A stretch of DNA of 64,000 bases from Paludibacteraceae bacterium (GTDB lineage: Bacteria > Bacteroidota > Bacteroidia > Bacteroidales > Paludibacteraceae), in assembly GCA_017454915.1 (NCBI GenBank), contig JAFTCC010000014.1, forward strand, positions 1-64,000. The letters run 5' to 3'. A model generated the notes under the pieces. It did no database searches. It worked only from the letters and a program-made list of their open reading frames with translations, and was not told where the DNA came from. Positions 55,398 through 64,000 of the stretch are shown here, piece by piece. Positions within the stretch are counted from its first letter, which is position 1, and each line of letters begins with the position of its first letter. The position numbers were made by a program, and so were the translations under genes.

Positions 55398-56480
55398 ATG
55401 GGTAAGCGAGTACTGATGGCAATGTCTGGAGGCATCGACAGCACGATGTCTGCCTTGCTGCTGCTTGAACAGGGATATGAACTCGTCGGGGCTACATACA
55501 GAACCTACGACACCATAACCGAGAGCTGCATAAGCAAAGAGAAAGGCTGCTGCACAATAGACAGCATCATGGAGGCGCGCGACAATGCCCGTAAACTGGG
55601 TTTTGAACATCACATTGTTGATTTCCGCGATGATTTTAAGACTCACGTCATTGATGACTTCATTAGCCAGTACATGTCGGGCAGAACGCCTAACCCTTGC
55701 GTGCTGTGCAATGCCTTCATCAAGTGGGGCGTGCTGATGGATAAAGCTGACGAACTGGGCTGCGACTATATAGCGACAGGCCATTACGCGCGGATAAGAG
55801 AGATTGACGGTCATCACTACCTTGCAGCAGCGGCTGACGCGAAAAAGGACCAAACGTATTTTCTGTGGATGATACCTGAGCACCACCTTGCCAGGACGCT
55901 GTTCCCTCTGGGCGGATTCACAAAAAACCAAGTGAGGCAAATGGCGGCTGAAAGGGGCTTCATCAAACTGGCTGAAAAGAAGGAAAGTCAGGAGATATGC
56001 TTTGTACCTAACGATGACTATAGGACCTTCCTCGCCGCCAATGTGCCTAACTATGCCGAACGTTGCGTAGCCGGCAATTATGTTGACAGAAATGGCAACA
56101 TGCTGGGCAAACACGCTGGATTTCCCAACTACACTATAGGGCAGCGCAAAGGCCTTGGCATCGCGCTTGGCCATCCGGCTTACGTCACCGCCATTGACGC
56201 TAACAGCAACACCATAACACTCGGCGCGAACGATGACCTGCTGACAAAAACCGTGAGCGTTTCGCAATGCCGTTTTACTGACAGGAAACGCATTGAGGCA
56301 AATCCAAGGCTAATGTGCAGAATCAGATACCGCAGTATGCCGCAGCCTGCCACCATCAGTCTCGACGGCGACAATGCCGTGCTGCTGTTTGATGAACCCG
56401 TATGGGGTCCCACACCTGGGCAATCAGCCGTGTTCTACCAAGACGACTGCGTTGTGGGAGGAGGCATAGTGGAACGCTGA
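55398..56480 (+). CDS. mnmA: tRNA-specific 2-thiouridylase MnmA
   Basis: Puts sulfur on uridine 34 of Lys, Glu and Gln tRNAs. The 360-residue protein begins with the ATP pyrophosphatase P-loop (VLMAMSGGIDSTMSALLLL). The nucleophile Cys is in RTPNPCVLCNAFIKWG and the partner Cys in KESQEICFVPNDD. GHYARI, KKDQTYFLW and LPPGxx-like FPNYTIGQRKGLGIALGHP are also in place. Full length, with an intact frame. It opens a transcription unit with uvrA, which begins 42 bases later. Confidence 0.95.
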   Translation: MGKRVLMAMSGGIDSTMSALLLLEQGYELVGATYRTYDTITESCISKEKGCCTIDSIMEARDNARKLGFEHHIVDFRDDFKTHVIDDFISQYMSGRTPNPCVLCNAFIKWGVLMDKADELGCDYIATGHYARIREIDGHHYLAAAADAKKDQTYFLWMIPEHHLARTLFPLGGFTKNQVRQMAAERGFIKLAEKKESQEICFVPNDDYRTFLAANVPNYAERCVAGNYVDRNGNMLGKHAGFPNYTIGQRKGLGIALGHPAYVTAIDANSNTITLGANDDLLTKTVSVSQCRFTDRKRIEANPRLMCRIRYRSMPQPATISLDGDNAVLLFDEPVWGPTPGQSAVFYQDDCVVGGGIVER

Positions 56481-56522
56481 CAAAACGGCAAGCAAAAGCG
56501 ACAAAACAACACATAAAACATT

Positions 56523-59336
56523 TTGAATAAGCAAGATAAAATATACGATTCGATAGACGGCACAGACGTGATTAGCGTCATAGGCGCGCGTGTTCACAAT
56601 CTTAAGAACGTGAGCGTGACATTGCCACGGCATGCCATCAACGTCATCACCGGCTTAAGCGGAAGCGGTAAGTCAAGCCTTGCGTTTGACACCATATATG
56701 CCGAAGGACAAAGGCGCTACATAGAAACATTCAGTTCATACGCGCGCGGCTTCATAGGCAACATAGAGCGTCCTGATGTGGACGAAATCACAGGACTGAG
56801 TCCAGTGATAAGCATTGACCAGAAGACTACAAACAAAAACCCGCGTTCGACAGTAGGCACGACAACCGAGATATACGACTACCTTCGCCTACTCTACGCG
56901 CGCGCAGCTGACGCATACAGCTACAACACCGGCGAGCGGATGGTGAAATACACCGATGAGGACATCATCAACCTCGTGATGCAAGGTTATGTCGGAGAAA
57001 AAGTTTACGTGCTGGCGCCTGTGGTTAAAAACCGCAAAGGACACTACCGCGACCTGTTTGACAACATAAGGAAAAAAGGGTACCTATACGCACGCGTTGA
57101 CGGAGAGATAAAAGAAGTTGTCAACGGCATGAAAGTGGACAGGTACAAGAACCACGACATAGAAATTGTGGTTGACCGCCTTATGGTACGTGAAAAGGAC
57201 CGCAAACGCCTCCAGGATGACATAGCCAAGGCCATGCAGCACTCACAGGGCATAGCCATGATACAGAAGTTAGGTTCGGAGGATGTCCGCTACTTTTCGC
57301 GCAACCTCATGTGTCCAACAACGGGCATCTCATACGCCGACCCTGCTCCACATAATTTCAGTTTCAACTCACCGCAAGGAGCCTGTCCGCATTGCCACGG
57401 GTTGGGGGTCATTCAACAACTGGTGCCCGACAAAATTCTGCCTGACAAGACAAAAAGCATTGCGGACGGAGGCATTGCGCCACTGGGAAAATACAAGAAA
57501 ACAGCTTCCATTTTCCAGTCAATAACCCACATTCTGAACAAATATAACGCCAGCCTAAACACTCCAATCGGCGAATTGCCGGAAGACGCCATCAACGAAA
57601 TCATGTATGGCGAAAATGGCGACGAATACCGCTTGGCTAACATTGTTTTCAAAGGCGTAATCCCCTATTTGGAGCGCCTGAGCGAAGAGGAGGAAACGGC
57701 ATCGGGCAACGGGGCCACGAGACAATACACCACAGAAGTAGTATGCCCCGAATGCAACGGCGCAAGGCTGCGAAAAGAGAGCCTTCAATTCCGCATAGGA
57801 GACAAAAACATTGCCCAGCTTGCAGACATGGACGTTGACCAGATAATAAGTTTTCTGGACTCGTCAGACCAATTGATGAGCGAACGGCAGCAAAACATAG
57901 CGGCAGAAATAATCAAGGAGATACGCACACGTCTTAAGTTCATGAAAGACGTAGGCCTTCACTACATAAGCCTGTCACGCCCTTCGGCAAGCCTTTCGGG
58001 CGGCGAAAGCCAACGCATAAGACTTGCAACCCAAATCGGCTCGGACCTCGTCAACGTGCTTTACATACTTGACGAGCCAAGCATAGGACTGCACCAGCGC
58101 GACAACATCAAACTGATAGATTCGCTTAAGAAGTTGCGCGACATCGGCAACACAGTCATCGTTGTAGAACACGACGAACAAATGATGCTCAACGCCGACT
58201 ACATTGTTGACATGGGACCACTGGCGGGTCGGCTTGGAGGTGAAGTGATGTTTGAGGGCAAGCCCGAAGACATGCTCAAACAGAACACATTGACGGCTCA
58301 ATATCTGAACAAGAGCAAACAGATAGAGCCTCACGAAACTTTGCGAAATGGCAACGGCAAGACCCTGCGCATAAACGGCTGCACAGGCCACAACTTGAAA
58401 AACGTTGACCTCGAAATTCCACTCGGAAAACTTGTTCTCGTGACAGGCGTGAGCGGCAGCGGCAAGTCAAGCCTGATAAACGGCACGCTCTACCCCATAC
58501 TAAACAAACATTTCTACCGCGCGCTGCAAGAACCCCTGCCCTACAAGTCGATAGAAGGATTGGAGAACATAGACAAAGTAGTGTGCGTGGATCAAAGTCC
58601 GATAGGCCGCACGCCCCGCTCTAACCCTGCAACCTACACTGGCGTGTTCACAGACATCCGTAACCTGTTTGCCATGATGCCAGAAGCGAAGATACGCGGC
58701 TTCAAACCCGGGCGGTTCAGTTTCAACACCGGCGGAGGACGATGTGAAGAATGTTCAGGCAACGGCTACAAGACCATAGAGATGCACTTTCTGCCAGACG
58801 TGTACGTGCCATGTGAAGTTTGCGGAGGGAAACGCTATAACCGCGAAACACTTGAAGTTCAGTTCAAGGGTAAAAGCATAGCTGACGTGCTCAACATGAC
58901 CATTAACCAAGCCGTTGAGTTCTTTGAAAACCAGCCGCAAATCCTCAACAAAATAAAAACGCTGCAAGACGTTGGTTTGGGTTACATAAAATTAGGGCAG
59001 TCAAGCACCACCCTATCAGGCGGCGAAAGCCAGCGTGTCAAACTCGCCACTGAACTCACACGGCGCGACACCGGCAACACCCTATACATACTTGACGAAC
59101 CAACAACCGGACTACACTTTGAGGACATTCGCATCTTGCTTGAAGTTATCGACAAACTCGTTGACAAAGGCAACACCATGATAATCATAGAGCATAATCT
59201 TGATGTAATACGCATGGCTGACCACATCATCGACATAGGTCCCGAAGGCGGCCATGAAGGTGGGCGAATAGTTGCGCAAGGAACTCCAACAGAGATAAAA
59301 AACAACCCTGACAGCATAACAGGTAAGTATCTGTAA
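56523..59336 (+). CDS. uvrA: Excinuclease ABC subunit A
   Basis: DNA-damage recognition ATPase of nucleotide excision repair. The 937 residues have two ABC modules: Walker A VITGLSGSGKSSLAFDT and VTGVSGSGKSSLINGT, and signature LSGGESQRIRLA and LSGGESQRVKLA. Zinc-finger cysteines appear in ACPHCHGLG and CEECSGNGYKTIEMHFLPD with CEVCGGKRYN. The start is a TTG at 56523 (NKQDKIYDSIDG); no in-frame ATG lies before the conserved ISVIGARVHNLKNVSV, so the TTG is the best choice. It follows mnmA by 42 bases. Confidence 0.96.
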   Translation: MNKQDKIYDSIDGTDVISVIGARVHNLKNVSVTLPRHAINVITGLSGSGKSSLAFDTIYAEGQRRYIETFSSYARGFIGNIERPDVDEITGLSPVISIDQKTTNKNPRSTVGTTTEIYDYLRLLYARAADAYSYNTGERMVKYTDEDIINLVMQGYVGEKVYVLAPVVKNRKGHYRDLFDNIRKKGYLYARVDGEIKEVVNGMKVDRYKNHDIEIVVDRLMVREKDRKRLQDDIAKAMQHSQGIAMIQKLGSEDVRYFSRNLMCPTTGISYADPAPHNFSFNSPQGACPHCHGLGVIQQLVPDKILPDKTKSIADGGIAPLGKYKKTASIFQSITHILNKYNASLNTPIGELPEDAINEIMYGENGDEYRLANIVFKGVIPYLERLSEEEETASGNGATRQYTTEVVCPECNGARLRKESLQFRIGDKNIAQLADMDVDQIISFLDSSDQLMSERQQNIAAEIIKEIRTRLKFMKDVGLHYISLSRPSASLSGGESQRIRLATQIGSDLVNVLYILDEPSIGLHQRDNIKLIDSLKKLRDIGNTVIVVEHDEQMMLNADYIVDMGPLAGRLGGEVMFEGKPEDMLKQNTLTAQYLNKSKQIEPHETLRNGNGKTLRINGCTGHNLKNVDLEIPLGKLVLVTGVSGSGKSSLINGTLYPILNKHFYRALQEPLPYKSIEGLENIDKVVCVDQSPIGRTPRSNPATYTGVFTDIRNLFAMMPEAKIRGFKPGRFSFNTGGGRCEECSGNGYKTIEMHFLPDVYVPCEVCGGKRYNRETLEVQFKGKSIADVLNMTINQAVEFFENQPQILNKIKTLQDVGLGYIKLGQSSTTLSGGESQRVKLATELTRRDTGNTLYILDEPTTGLHFEDIRILLEVIDKLVDKGNTMIIIEHNLDVIRMADHIIDIGPEGGHEGGRIVAQGTPTEIKNNPDSITGKYL

Positions 59337-59491
59337 CAGACGTTTTCCGCCTGAAGTGTCAAGCAAGATATGTTCTACACAGAAGTTTTCTAATTGTTCT
59401 AATTGTAAAGTATGCTGACGCGACATGGCGCGTCTCAACAATAGCAAATCAAAAAAGTCTAATCATCTGTCTTACGACAAAAATATCAACT

Positions 59492-60427
59492 ATGCATAAA
59501 CTCATCATTATCGGTTCTGGTCCTGCTGGTTATACCGCAGCCATCTACGCTTCGCGCGCCAACTTATCTCCTGTACTCATTGACGGTCCACAAATGGGCG
59601 GACAACTGACAACCACCACGTTGATTGAGAATTTCCCCGGATTTCCAAACGGCATTGATGCCAACCTATTGGTAAGCAATATGCGCCAACAAGCAGAGCA
59701 ACTGGGCACCACTTTCGTCAACGGAATTGTTGTATCGGCTGACCTATCAAATGACGTTAAGCGCATCACACTCGACAATGGCACGGTGTACGAGGCGCAG
59801 TCAGTAATTATTGCCACCGGCGCAACCGCAAAGTACCTCGGTCTGTCCGATGAGGCAAGGTTTCGCGGACTTGGAGTGTCGGCGTGCGCCACTTGCGACG
59901 GTTTTTTCTATAGAGGAAAAAAAGTGGCTGTTGTTGGAGGCGGAGACACCGCCTGTGAAGAAGCAACATATCTTGCTCAAATGTGCAAAAAAGTGTATAT
60001 GATAGTACGCAAACCATTTTTGAGGGCGTCAAAAGCAATGGTAAAGAAAGTGGAGAGCACCGACAATATCGAAATTCTGTATGAGCATAGCACAATTGGT
60101 TTGACAGGCGATGAGTTGCGTGGACTTGACGGTGCCGACTTGGCATTCCGCAAAGGCAGCGATGAGGAAAAAATTGTGCATATTGACATAGACGGCTTCT
60201 TCCTTGCAATAGGCCACACTCCCAATAGCGCACTGTTCAGTCAATATGTTGACTTGGACGAAAACGGTTATATTAAAACACTTGGCTCCGGCACAGCCAC
60301 ACGCACCCCGGGAGTGTTTGCCGCCGGTGATGTTGCAGACCCACGATACAGGCAAGCAGTAACGGCAGCCGCAAGTGGTTGCAAAGCCGCAATTGATGCG
60401 GAAAAATACATAGCCTCACTACAATAA
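59492..60427 (+). CDS. trxB: Thioredoxin-disulfide reductase
   Basis: NADPH-dependent flavoprotein that keeps thioredoxin reduced. It is 311 residues long: an FAD-binding GSGPAGYTAA at residues 8-17, the redox pair CATC at 132-135, the NADPH motif GGGDTACEEA near 148, and the C-terminal FAD segment TPGVFAAGDVADPRYRQAVT. All the key residues are present. The 155 bases upstream hold a short GACGCG/CGCGTC hairpin, but no promoter of the usual type. Confidence 0.96.
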   Translation: MHKLIIIGSGPAGYTAAIYASRANLSPVLIDGPQMGGQLTTTTLIENFPGFPNGIDANLLVSNMRQQAEQLGTTFVNGIVVSADLSNDVKRITLDNGTVYEAQSVIIATGATAKYLGLSDEARFRGLGVSACATCDGFFYRGKKVAVVGGGDTACEEATYLAQMCKKVYMIVRKPFLRASKAMVKKVESTDNIEILYEHSTIGLTGDELRGLDGADLAFRKGSDEEKIVHIDIDGFFLAIGHTPNSALFSQYVDLDENGYIKTLGSGTATRTPGVFAAGDVADPRYRQAVTAAASGCKAAIDAEKYIASLQ

Positions 60428-60510
60428 GCGCAAGCGTGCATCCTAACATACTAAAGAAAATATAATAAGGCTGATTAAACAACAATAAAACAGTAATAAA
60501 ACAATACATC

Positions 60511-61050
60511 ATGGCACTTATCAAGTCAGTACGCGGGTTCACCCCAGAAATAGCCGATGACGTGTATCTTGCAGAAAACGCAACCATAGTAGGCGATGTG
60601 GTAATCGGCGAAGGTTGCTCTGTATGGTTCAATGCCGTGCTTCGCGGCGATGTTAACAGCATCCGCATAGGCAAACACTGTAACATACAAGACGGTTCTG
60701 TCCTGCACACTCTATATCAAAAGTCAACAATAGAAATCGGTGATTATGTGTCAGTTGGGCACAACGTGACCATACACGGCGCAAAAGTTTGCGATTATGC
60801 CCTTGTTGGCATGGGCTCAACACTGCTTGACGGAGCAGTGATAGGCGAAGGAGCGATAGTTGCCGCTGGCTCGCTCGTGCTCGGCAAGACCCAAGTGGGA
60901 CCATACGAGGTATGGGGAGGAGTGCCTGCCAAATTCATTAAAAAGGCGGACCCTGAACAAACCAATGAAATAAACCGGAAAATCGCACATAACTACGCAA
61001 TGTACGCCAGTTGGTATAATGAGGATGCCGAACCACAACATATTGATTAA
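60511..61050 (+). CDS. Gamma-class carbonic anhydrase family protein
   Basis: A 179-residue left-handed beta-helix protein. The gamma-CA pattern NAVLRGDVNSIRIGKHCNIQ is at residues 41-60, and the three zinc histidines are His66, His84 and His89 (in GHNVTIHG). Enzyme activity in this family is uneven, and many members act in assembly or in unknown roles, so the call is to the family. Its C-terminus overlaps the start of lpxK by 32 bases. Confidence 0.88.
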   Translation: MALIKSVRGFTPEIADDVYLAENATIVGDVVIGEGCSVWFNAVLRGDVNSIRIGKHCNIQDGSVLHTLYQKSTIEIGDYVSVGHNVTIHGAKVCDYALVGMGSTLLDGAVIGEGAIVAAGSLVLGKTQVGPYEVWGGVPAKFIKKADPEQTNEINRKIAHNYAMYASWYNEDAEPQHID

Positions 61051-62089
61051 AGCACTGCGATGGATTCTGCTCCCGTTATCGTGGTTATACGGTCTTGTGA
61101 TGCTCATTCGCAACAGATTGTACGACCACGGATGGCTTGCTTCGTACAGTCCTGACTGCAAAACAATATGCGTTGGTAACTTGTCGGTTGGCGGCACGGG
61201 AAAATCACCGTTGACGCTATGGCTTATTGAACTGTTGAAGCACAAACACAAAGTTGCGGTGCTAAGCAGAGGCTACGGACGAAAGACGCATGGCTTCAGA
61301 TGGGTGGAACAATCGTCATCCGCACACGAATGCGGTGACGAGCCACTGATGATAAAGCACAAGCACCCTGACGTGAGTGTTGCGGTGTGCGAAAATCGCG
61401 TAGAAGGTGCCAAACGTATTCTTGAAGCCGCGCCGGAAACTGATGTGATGATATTAGACGATGCTATGCAGCACCGCAAAATCAAGTGCGGCATGACACT
61501 GCTTGTCACGCCATGGTACAACCTATACCCAAACGACCTAATGCTGCCGACAGGCAATCTGCGCGAACCAGCGGCAGGAGCACGGCGTGCGGACATCATT
61601 GTAGTTTCAAAATGCCCCGAATTGATAATGGACGATGGCGAACGGGCAGAAGCGGAAAAACAAAGGGTGTGTTCGCTGCTCGGCAGAGGACATGATGAAG
61701 TTTTCATGGCGACAATACAATATGGAAATCCACTGGATTGCAATGGTAAAGAAACGACATTGCCCGACAAACTGGTGGTAGCCACTGGCATAGCCAATCC
61801 GCAGCCATTGATTGAACACCTCAATAATGCAAACAAAGAGTTGCTTACGGTGATTTTTCCTGACCATTATCGGTTTTCTGAAAAAGATTTATTACTTTTG
61901 CAGATTAAATGTGAACAACTCGGCAAAGATTCGGTTATTCTGACAACAGAGAAGGACCTCGAACGCATGAGAGAAGTAAAAGCATTTGCCGCAGTGAAAG
62001 AGCGCATTATCGTAATGCCGATCAAACCATATTTTACTCAACTTGAAACATTAACCTCAAAAATTCAAGAATATGTTAGAAAAAATTAG
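61019..62089 (+). CDS. lpxK: Tetraacyldisaccharide 4'-kinase (lipid A)
   Basis: Phosphorylates the 4' position of the lipid A precursor at the inner membrane. The 356-residue protein has an N-terminal membrane-associated helix (about 10-32), the Walker A VGNLSVGGTGKSPL (GGTGKSP at 58-64), and LSRGYGRKTHGFRWV and DVMILDDAMQHRKIK, whose DD carries the catalytic base. The start could be the ATG at 61019 or the one at 61025. It overlaps the previous gene by 32 bases and the next by 17, so it is translationally coupled to both. Confidence 0.94.
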   Translation: MRMPNHNILIKALRWILLPLSWLYGLVMLIRNRLYDHGWLASYSPDCKTICVGNLSVGGTGKSPLTLWLIELLKHKHKVAVLSRGYGRKTHGFRWVEQSSSAHECGDEPLMIKHKHPDVSVAVCENRVEGAKRILEAAPETDVMILDDAMQHRKIKCGMTLLVTPWYNLYPNDLMLPTGNLREPAAGARRADIIVVSKCPELIMDDGERAEAEKQRVCSLLGRGHDEVFMATIQYGNPLDCNGKETTLPDKLVVATGIANPQPLIEHLNNANKELLTVIFPDHYRFSEKDLLLLQIKCEQLGKDSVILTTEKDLERMREVKAFAAVKERIIVMPIKPYFTQLETLTSKIQEYVRKN

Positions 62090-62882
62090 AAACGCCGCAC
62101 AATATATCCGTAGCCGCGTTAACTTCAACTCCCGCTATGGCATAATTTTAGGCACCGGTTTGGGCAATCTTGCCACCAAAATCACAGATCGCACGGAGAT
62201 TGACTATCATGACATACCTGATTTTCCGGTTTCCACCGTTGAAGGTCACAGCGGCAAACTCATTTACGGCAAACTCGGGCACACAGAAGTGCTTGCCATG
62301 CAAGGGCGCTTCCACTACTACGAAGGTTATGACATGAAAACCGTTACATTCCCTGTACGCGTCATGCATGAGCTGGGAATTGACACCCTGTTTGTTTCAA
62401 ACGCCTCAGGCGGGGTAAATCCTGAGTTTGAAATCGGCGACATCATGATAATCACCGACCACATAAACCTATTCCCGGAACATCCGCTCCGCGGCAAGAA
62501 TTATGATGAACTGGGCCCACGTTTTCCAGATATGCACGAGGCATACGACCGCGGCTTGATTGCGAAAGCCAAGGAGATTGCACAAAGGTCAGGCATTCGC
62601 GTGGTCGAGGGAGTGTATGTGGGGACACAAGGCCCGACATTTGAAACACCTGCCGAATACAAATACTTCCGCATCATAGGTGGCGATGCTGTTGGCATGA
62701 GCACAGTGCCCGAAGTAATCGTAGCGCAGCACATGGGCATGAAAGTTTTCGGATTGAGCATTATCACTGATCTGGGAGTTGAGGAAAAAATAGTTGAGGT
62801 ATCGCACGAAGAAGTGCAGAAAATAGGTAACGAAAGGCAACCTCTAATGACGCACATCATCACCGAACTCATAAATTCGTAG
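62073..62882 (+). CDS. punA: Purine nucleoside phosphorylase
   Basis: Cleaves purine nucleosides with phosphate. It is a 269-residue trimeric-type PNP: YGIILGTGLGNLA (phosphate loop), VSTVEGHSGKLIYG, VSNASGGVNPEFEIGDIMII, and VEGVYVGTQGPTFETPAEY with VGMSTVPEVIVAQHMGM. It begins inside the last codons of lpxK. About 140 bases of AT-rich sequence with a weak hairpin follow. Confidence 0.95.
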   Translation: MLEKIRNAAQYIRSRVNFNSRYGIILGTGLGNLATKITDRTEIDYHDIPDFPVSTVEGHSGKLIYGKLGHTEVLAMQGRFHYYEGYDMKTVTFPVRVMHELGIDTLFVSNASGGVNPEFEIGDIMIITDHINLFPEHPLRGKNYDELGPRFPDMHEAYDRGLIAKAKEIAQRSGIRVVEGVYVGTQGPTFETPAEYKYFRIIGGDAVGMSTVPEVIVAQHMGMKVFGLSIITDLGVEEKIVEVSHEEVQKIGNERQPLMTHIITELINS

Positions 62883-62946
62883 TAATCAGCAAGGCAGAGA
62901 AAAACTCTACTGGAGAATCAAACAAATAGACGTAAATCGAAATAGT

Positions 62947-63005
62947 AAATTGAAAATAGAAAATACTCTGTCTTTCGACCTTGAGTGAAGCTGACTTTCA
63001 ATTTT
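62947..63005 (+). terminator. Weak hairpin after punA
   Basis: Arms AAATTGAAA and TTTCAATTT around a loop of 40 bases. The stem is AT-rich, so it is only a possible terminator. Confidence 0.3.
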
Positions 63006-63025
63006 CGCCTAATTATTTATCAATC

Positions 63026-64000
63026 ATGGATTTTTGGAAACTGCTAAAGCGTTTTGCGCCTCCATATAAAAAGGAAATAGCGCTAAATATCCTGTTCCAC
63101 TTTCTTGCCACAGTGTTCGGAGTGTTTTCTTTTGCCACTGTTATACCCGTGCTCCAAATAATGTTCGGTATCAATGACACCGAAATCACATACACGGCAT
63201 GGGACTGGTCAATGCCATTCAGCGACATAATAAGCGCATGCAAAAAAAACATTTTCTTTTGGATAAATGAGCAAATTACAGTTTCAGGAGCGCCGATGGT
63301 GCTCTTCATGCTTGGTTTGTTCCTTGTCGGCACGTCACTGCTAAAAACAGGCACATCGTATTTCGGAACATTTTTTATGATTCCAATACGCACTGGCGTT
63401 CTTCGCGACCTTCGTCAGCAACTCTACGACAAAATCATACGTTTGCCTATGGGATATTTCACCGAAGAGCATAAAGGCGACATCATGTCGAGAATGACAA
63501 ACGATGTGGTTGAGGTGGAGTATTCGCTGATGAGTTCGTTGGATATGCTCTTCAAGAACCCCATAATGATAACAATTTATCTTGTTACATTGTTCACCAT
63601 AAGTTGGCAGCTGACTCTGTTCGTACTTGTGTTGCTTCCCATCGGCGGCGGCATCATTGGCGTTATTGGCCGCACACTGAAACGCAAATCGCTTGAAGGT
63701 CAAACATTGACTGGGCAACTGCTCACCCAGATTGAAGAGTCGCTGGGTGGCTTAAGAATCGTAAAGGCCTTTAATGCCGAGGGTACATTAAGCAAACGCT
63801 TTGCTGCGCTCAATGAAAAAACACGGCGTACATTCAACAAACTCAACTGGAGATATGAGTTCGCCCACCCAACGAGCGAATTTCTTGGCACAGTGATGAT
63901 AGCCATTCTGCTGTGGTTTGGAGGCGGACTGATACTGACCGACAACAGCAACATTGACGCCGCTGAGTTTATTTACTATCTAATAATTTTCTACTCCATC
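63026..64000 (+). CDS. ABC exporter, MsbA-like, N-terminal membrane part
   Basis: The first 325 codons of a fused ABC exporter, cut by the window edge. Membrane spans lie at about residues 20-42, 91-110, 170-190 and 195-215. Between them is MPIRTGVLRDLRQQLYDKII followed by RLPMGYFTEEHKGDIMSRMT, the coupling-helix region of the lipid A/phospholipid flippase group. The ATPase domain lies outside, so only the membrane domain can be judged. Its place beside lpxK and its family make lipid A transport plausible. Confidence 0.85.
   Translation, partial: MDFWKLLKRFAPPYKKEIALNILFHFLATVFGVFSFATVIPVLQIMFGINDTEITYTAWDWSMPFSDIISACKKNIFFWINEQITVSGAPMVLFMLGLFLVGTSLLKTGTSYFGTFFMIPIRTGVLRDLRQQLYDKIIRLPMGYFTEEHKGDIMSRMTNDVVEVEYSLMSSLDMLFKNPIMITIYLVTLFTISWQLTLFVLVLLPIGGGIIGVIGRTLKRKSLEGQTLTGQLLTQIEESLGGLRIVKAFNAEGTLSKRFAALNEKTRRTFNKLNWRYEFAHPTSEFLGTVMIAILLWFGGGLILTDNSNIDAAEFIYYLIIFYSI

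Noticed and set aside
1..64000. tRNA or rRNA genes
   Set aside because: I looked for T-arm signatures and rRNA motifs on both strands and found none convincing; a covariance-model scan would settle it.

Overview
This window reads as a chromosome segment of a member of the Bacteroidales (phylum Bacteroidota). Three things support this. First, at least nine promoters match the Bacteroidota pattern TTTG-(19)-TAnnTTTG rather than the E. coli type. Second, there are lineage-typical proteins: a Porin_10 putative porin, a DUF5723-OmpA protein, a Wzi family protein, DUF4293 and DUF4625 proteins, a type IX secretion sorting domain and a PPi-dependent phosphofructokinase. Third, the housekeeping proteins look like those of this group. 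I cannot name a genus.

Left part (1-19.9 kb): a partial pyruvate:ferredoxin oxidoreductase, then a secreted endonuclease I with a YhcH-like partner. A leftward envelope block follows: LTA synthase-like phosphotransferase, N-acetylmuramoyl-alanine amidase, MCE lipid-transport protein and MltG. Rightward come pheT, a tight porin/solute-binding/clpC cluster, and argR with a glycogen-debranching enzyme.

Middle (19.9-47.6 kb): one long leftward operon, M23-like protein-dxr-rseP-sugar acetyltransferase-sugar dehydrogenase-DUF4293-spoT-pfp, ending at a strong terminator. Opposite it run gcvP, rpsP and rlmH. Another leftward set is prfB (with a classical +1 programmed frameshift), a C1 peptidase, a RecD-like helicase, a lipoprotein and a DUF5723/TSP3/OmpA protein. 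A second Rel/Spo protein with a degenerate hydrolase site is followed closely by a small Cys/His protein, a TonB-dependent receptor and a His-rich lipoprotein, which looks like a metal-related uptake locus.

Accessory island (about 49.6-55.4 kb): sandwiched between a wzi-like gene and mnmA. It holds a mosaic of gene fragments, a repeat-linker lipoprotein, an IS982-like transposase remnant with a doubled end-like repeat, an adenine methyltransferase with an in-frame stop, and two DUF1016 (PD-(D/E)XK) nuclease genes, one broken by a stop and a frameshift and the other lacking its nuclease domain. A minisatellite-like repeat and a duplicated leader segment precede mnmA. This is the most unusual part of the window; it looks like a decaying defence or modification island rather than an intact new system.

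Right end (55.4-64 kb): mnmA-uvrA, trxB, then gamma-carbonic anhydrase-lpxK-punA with overlapping genes, and the first part of an MsbA-like ABC exporter running off the window. I saw no rRNA, tRNA or CRISPR array.
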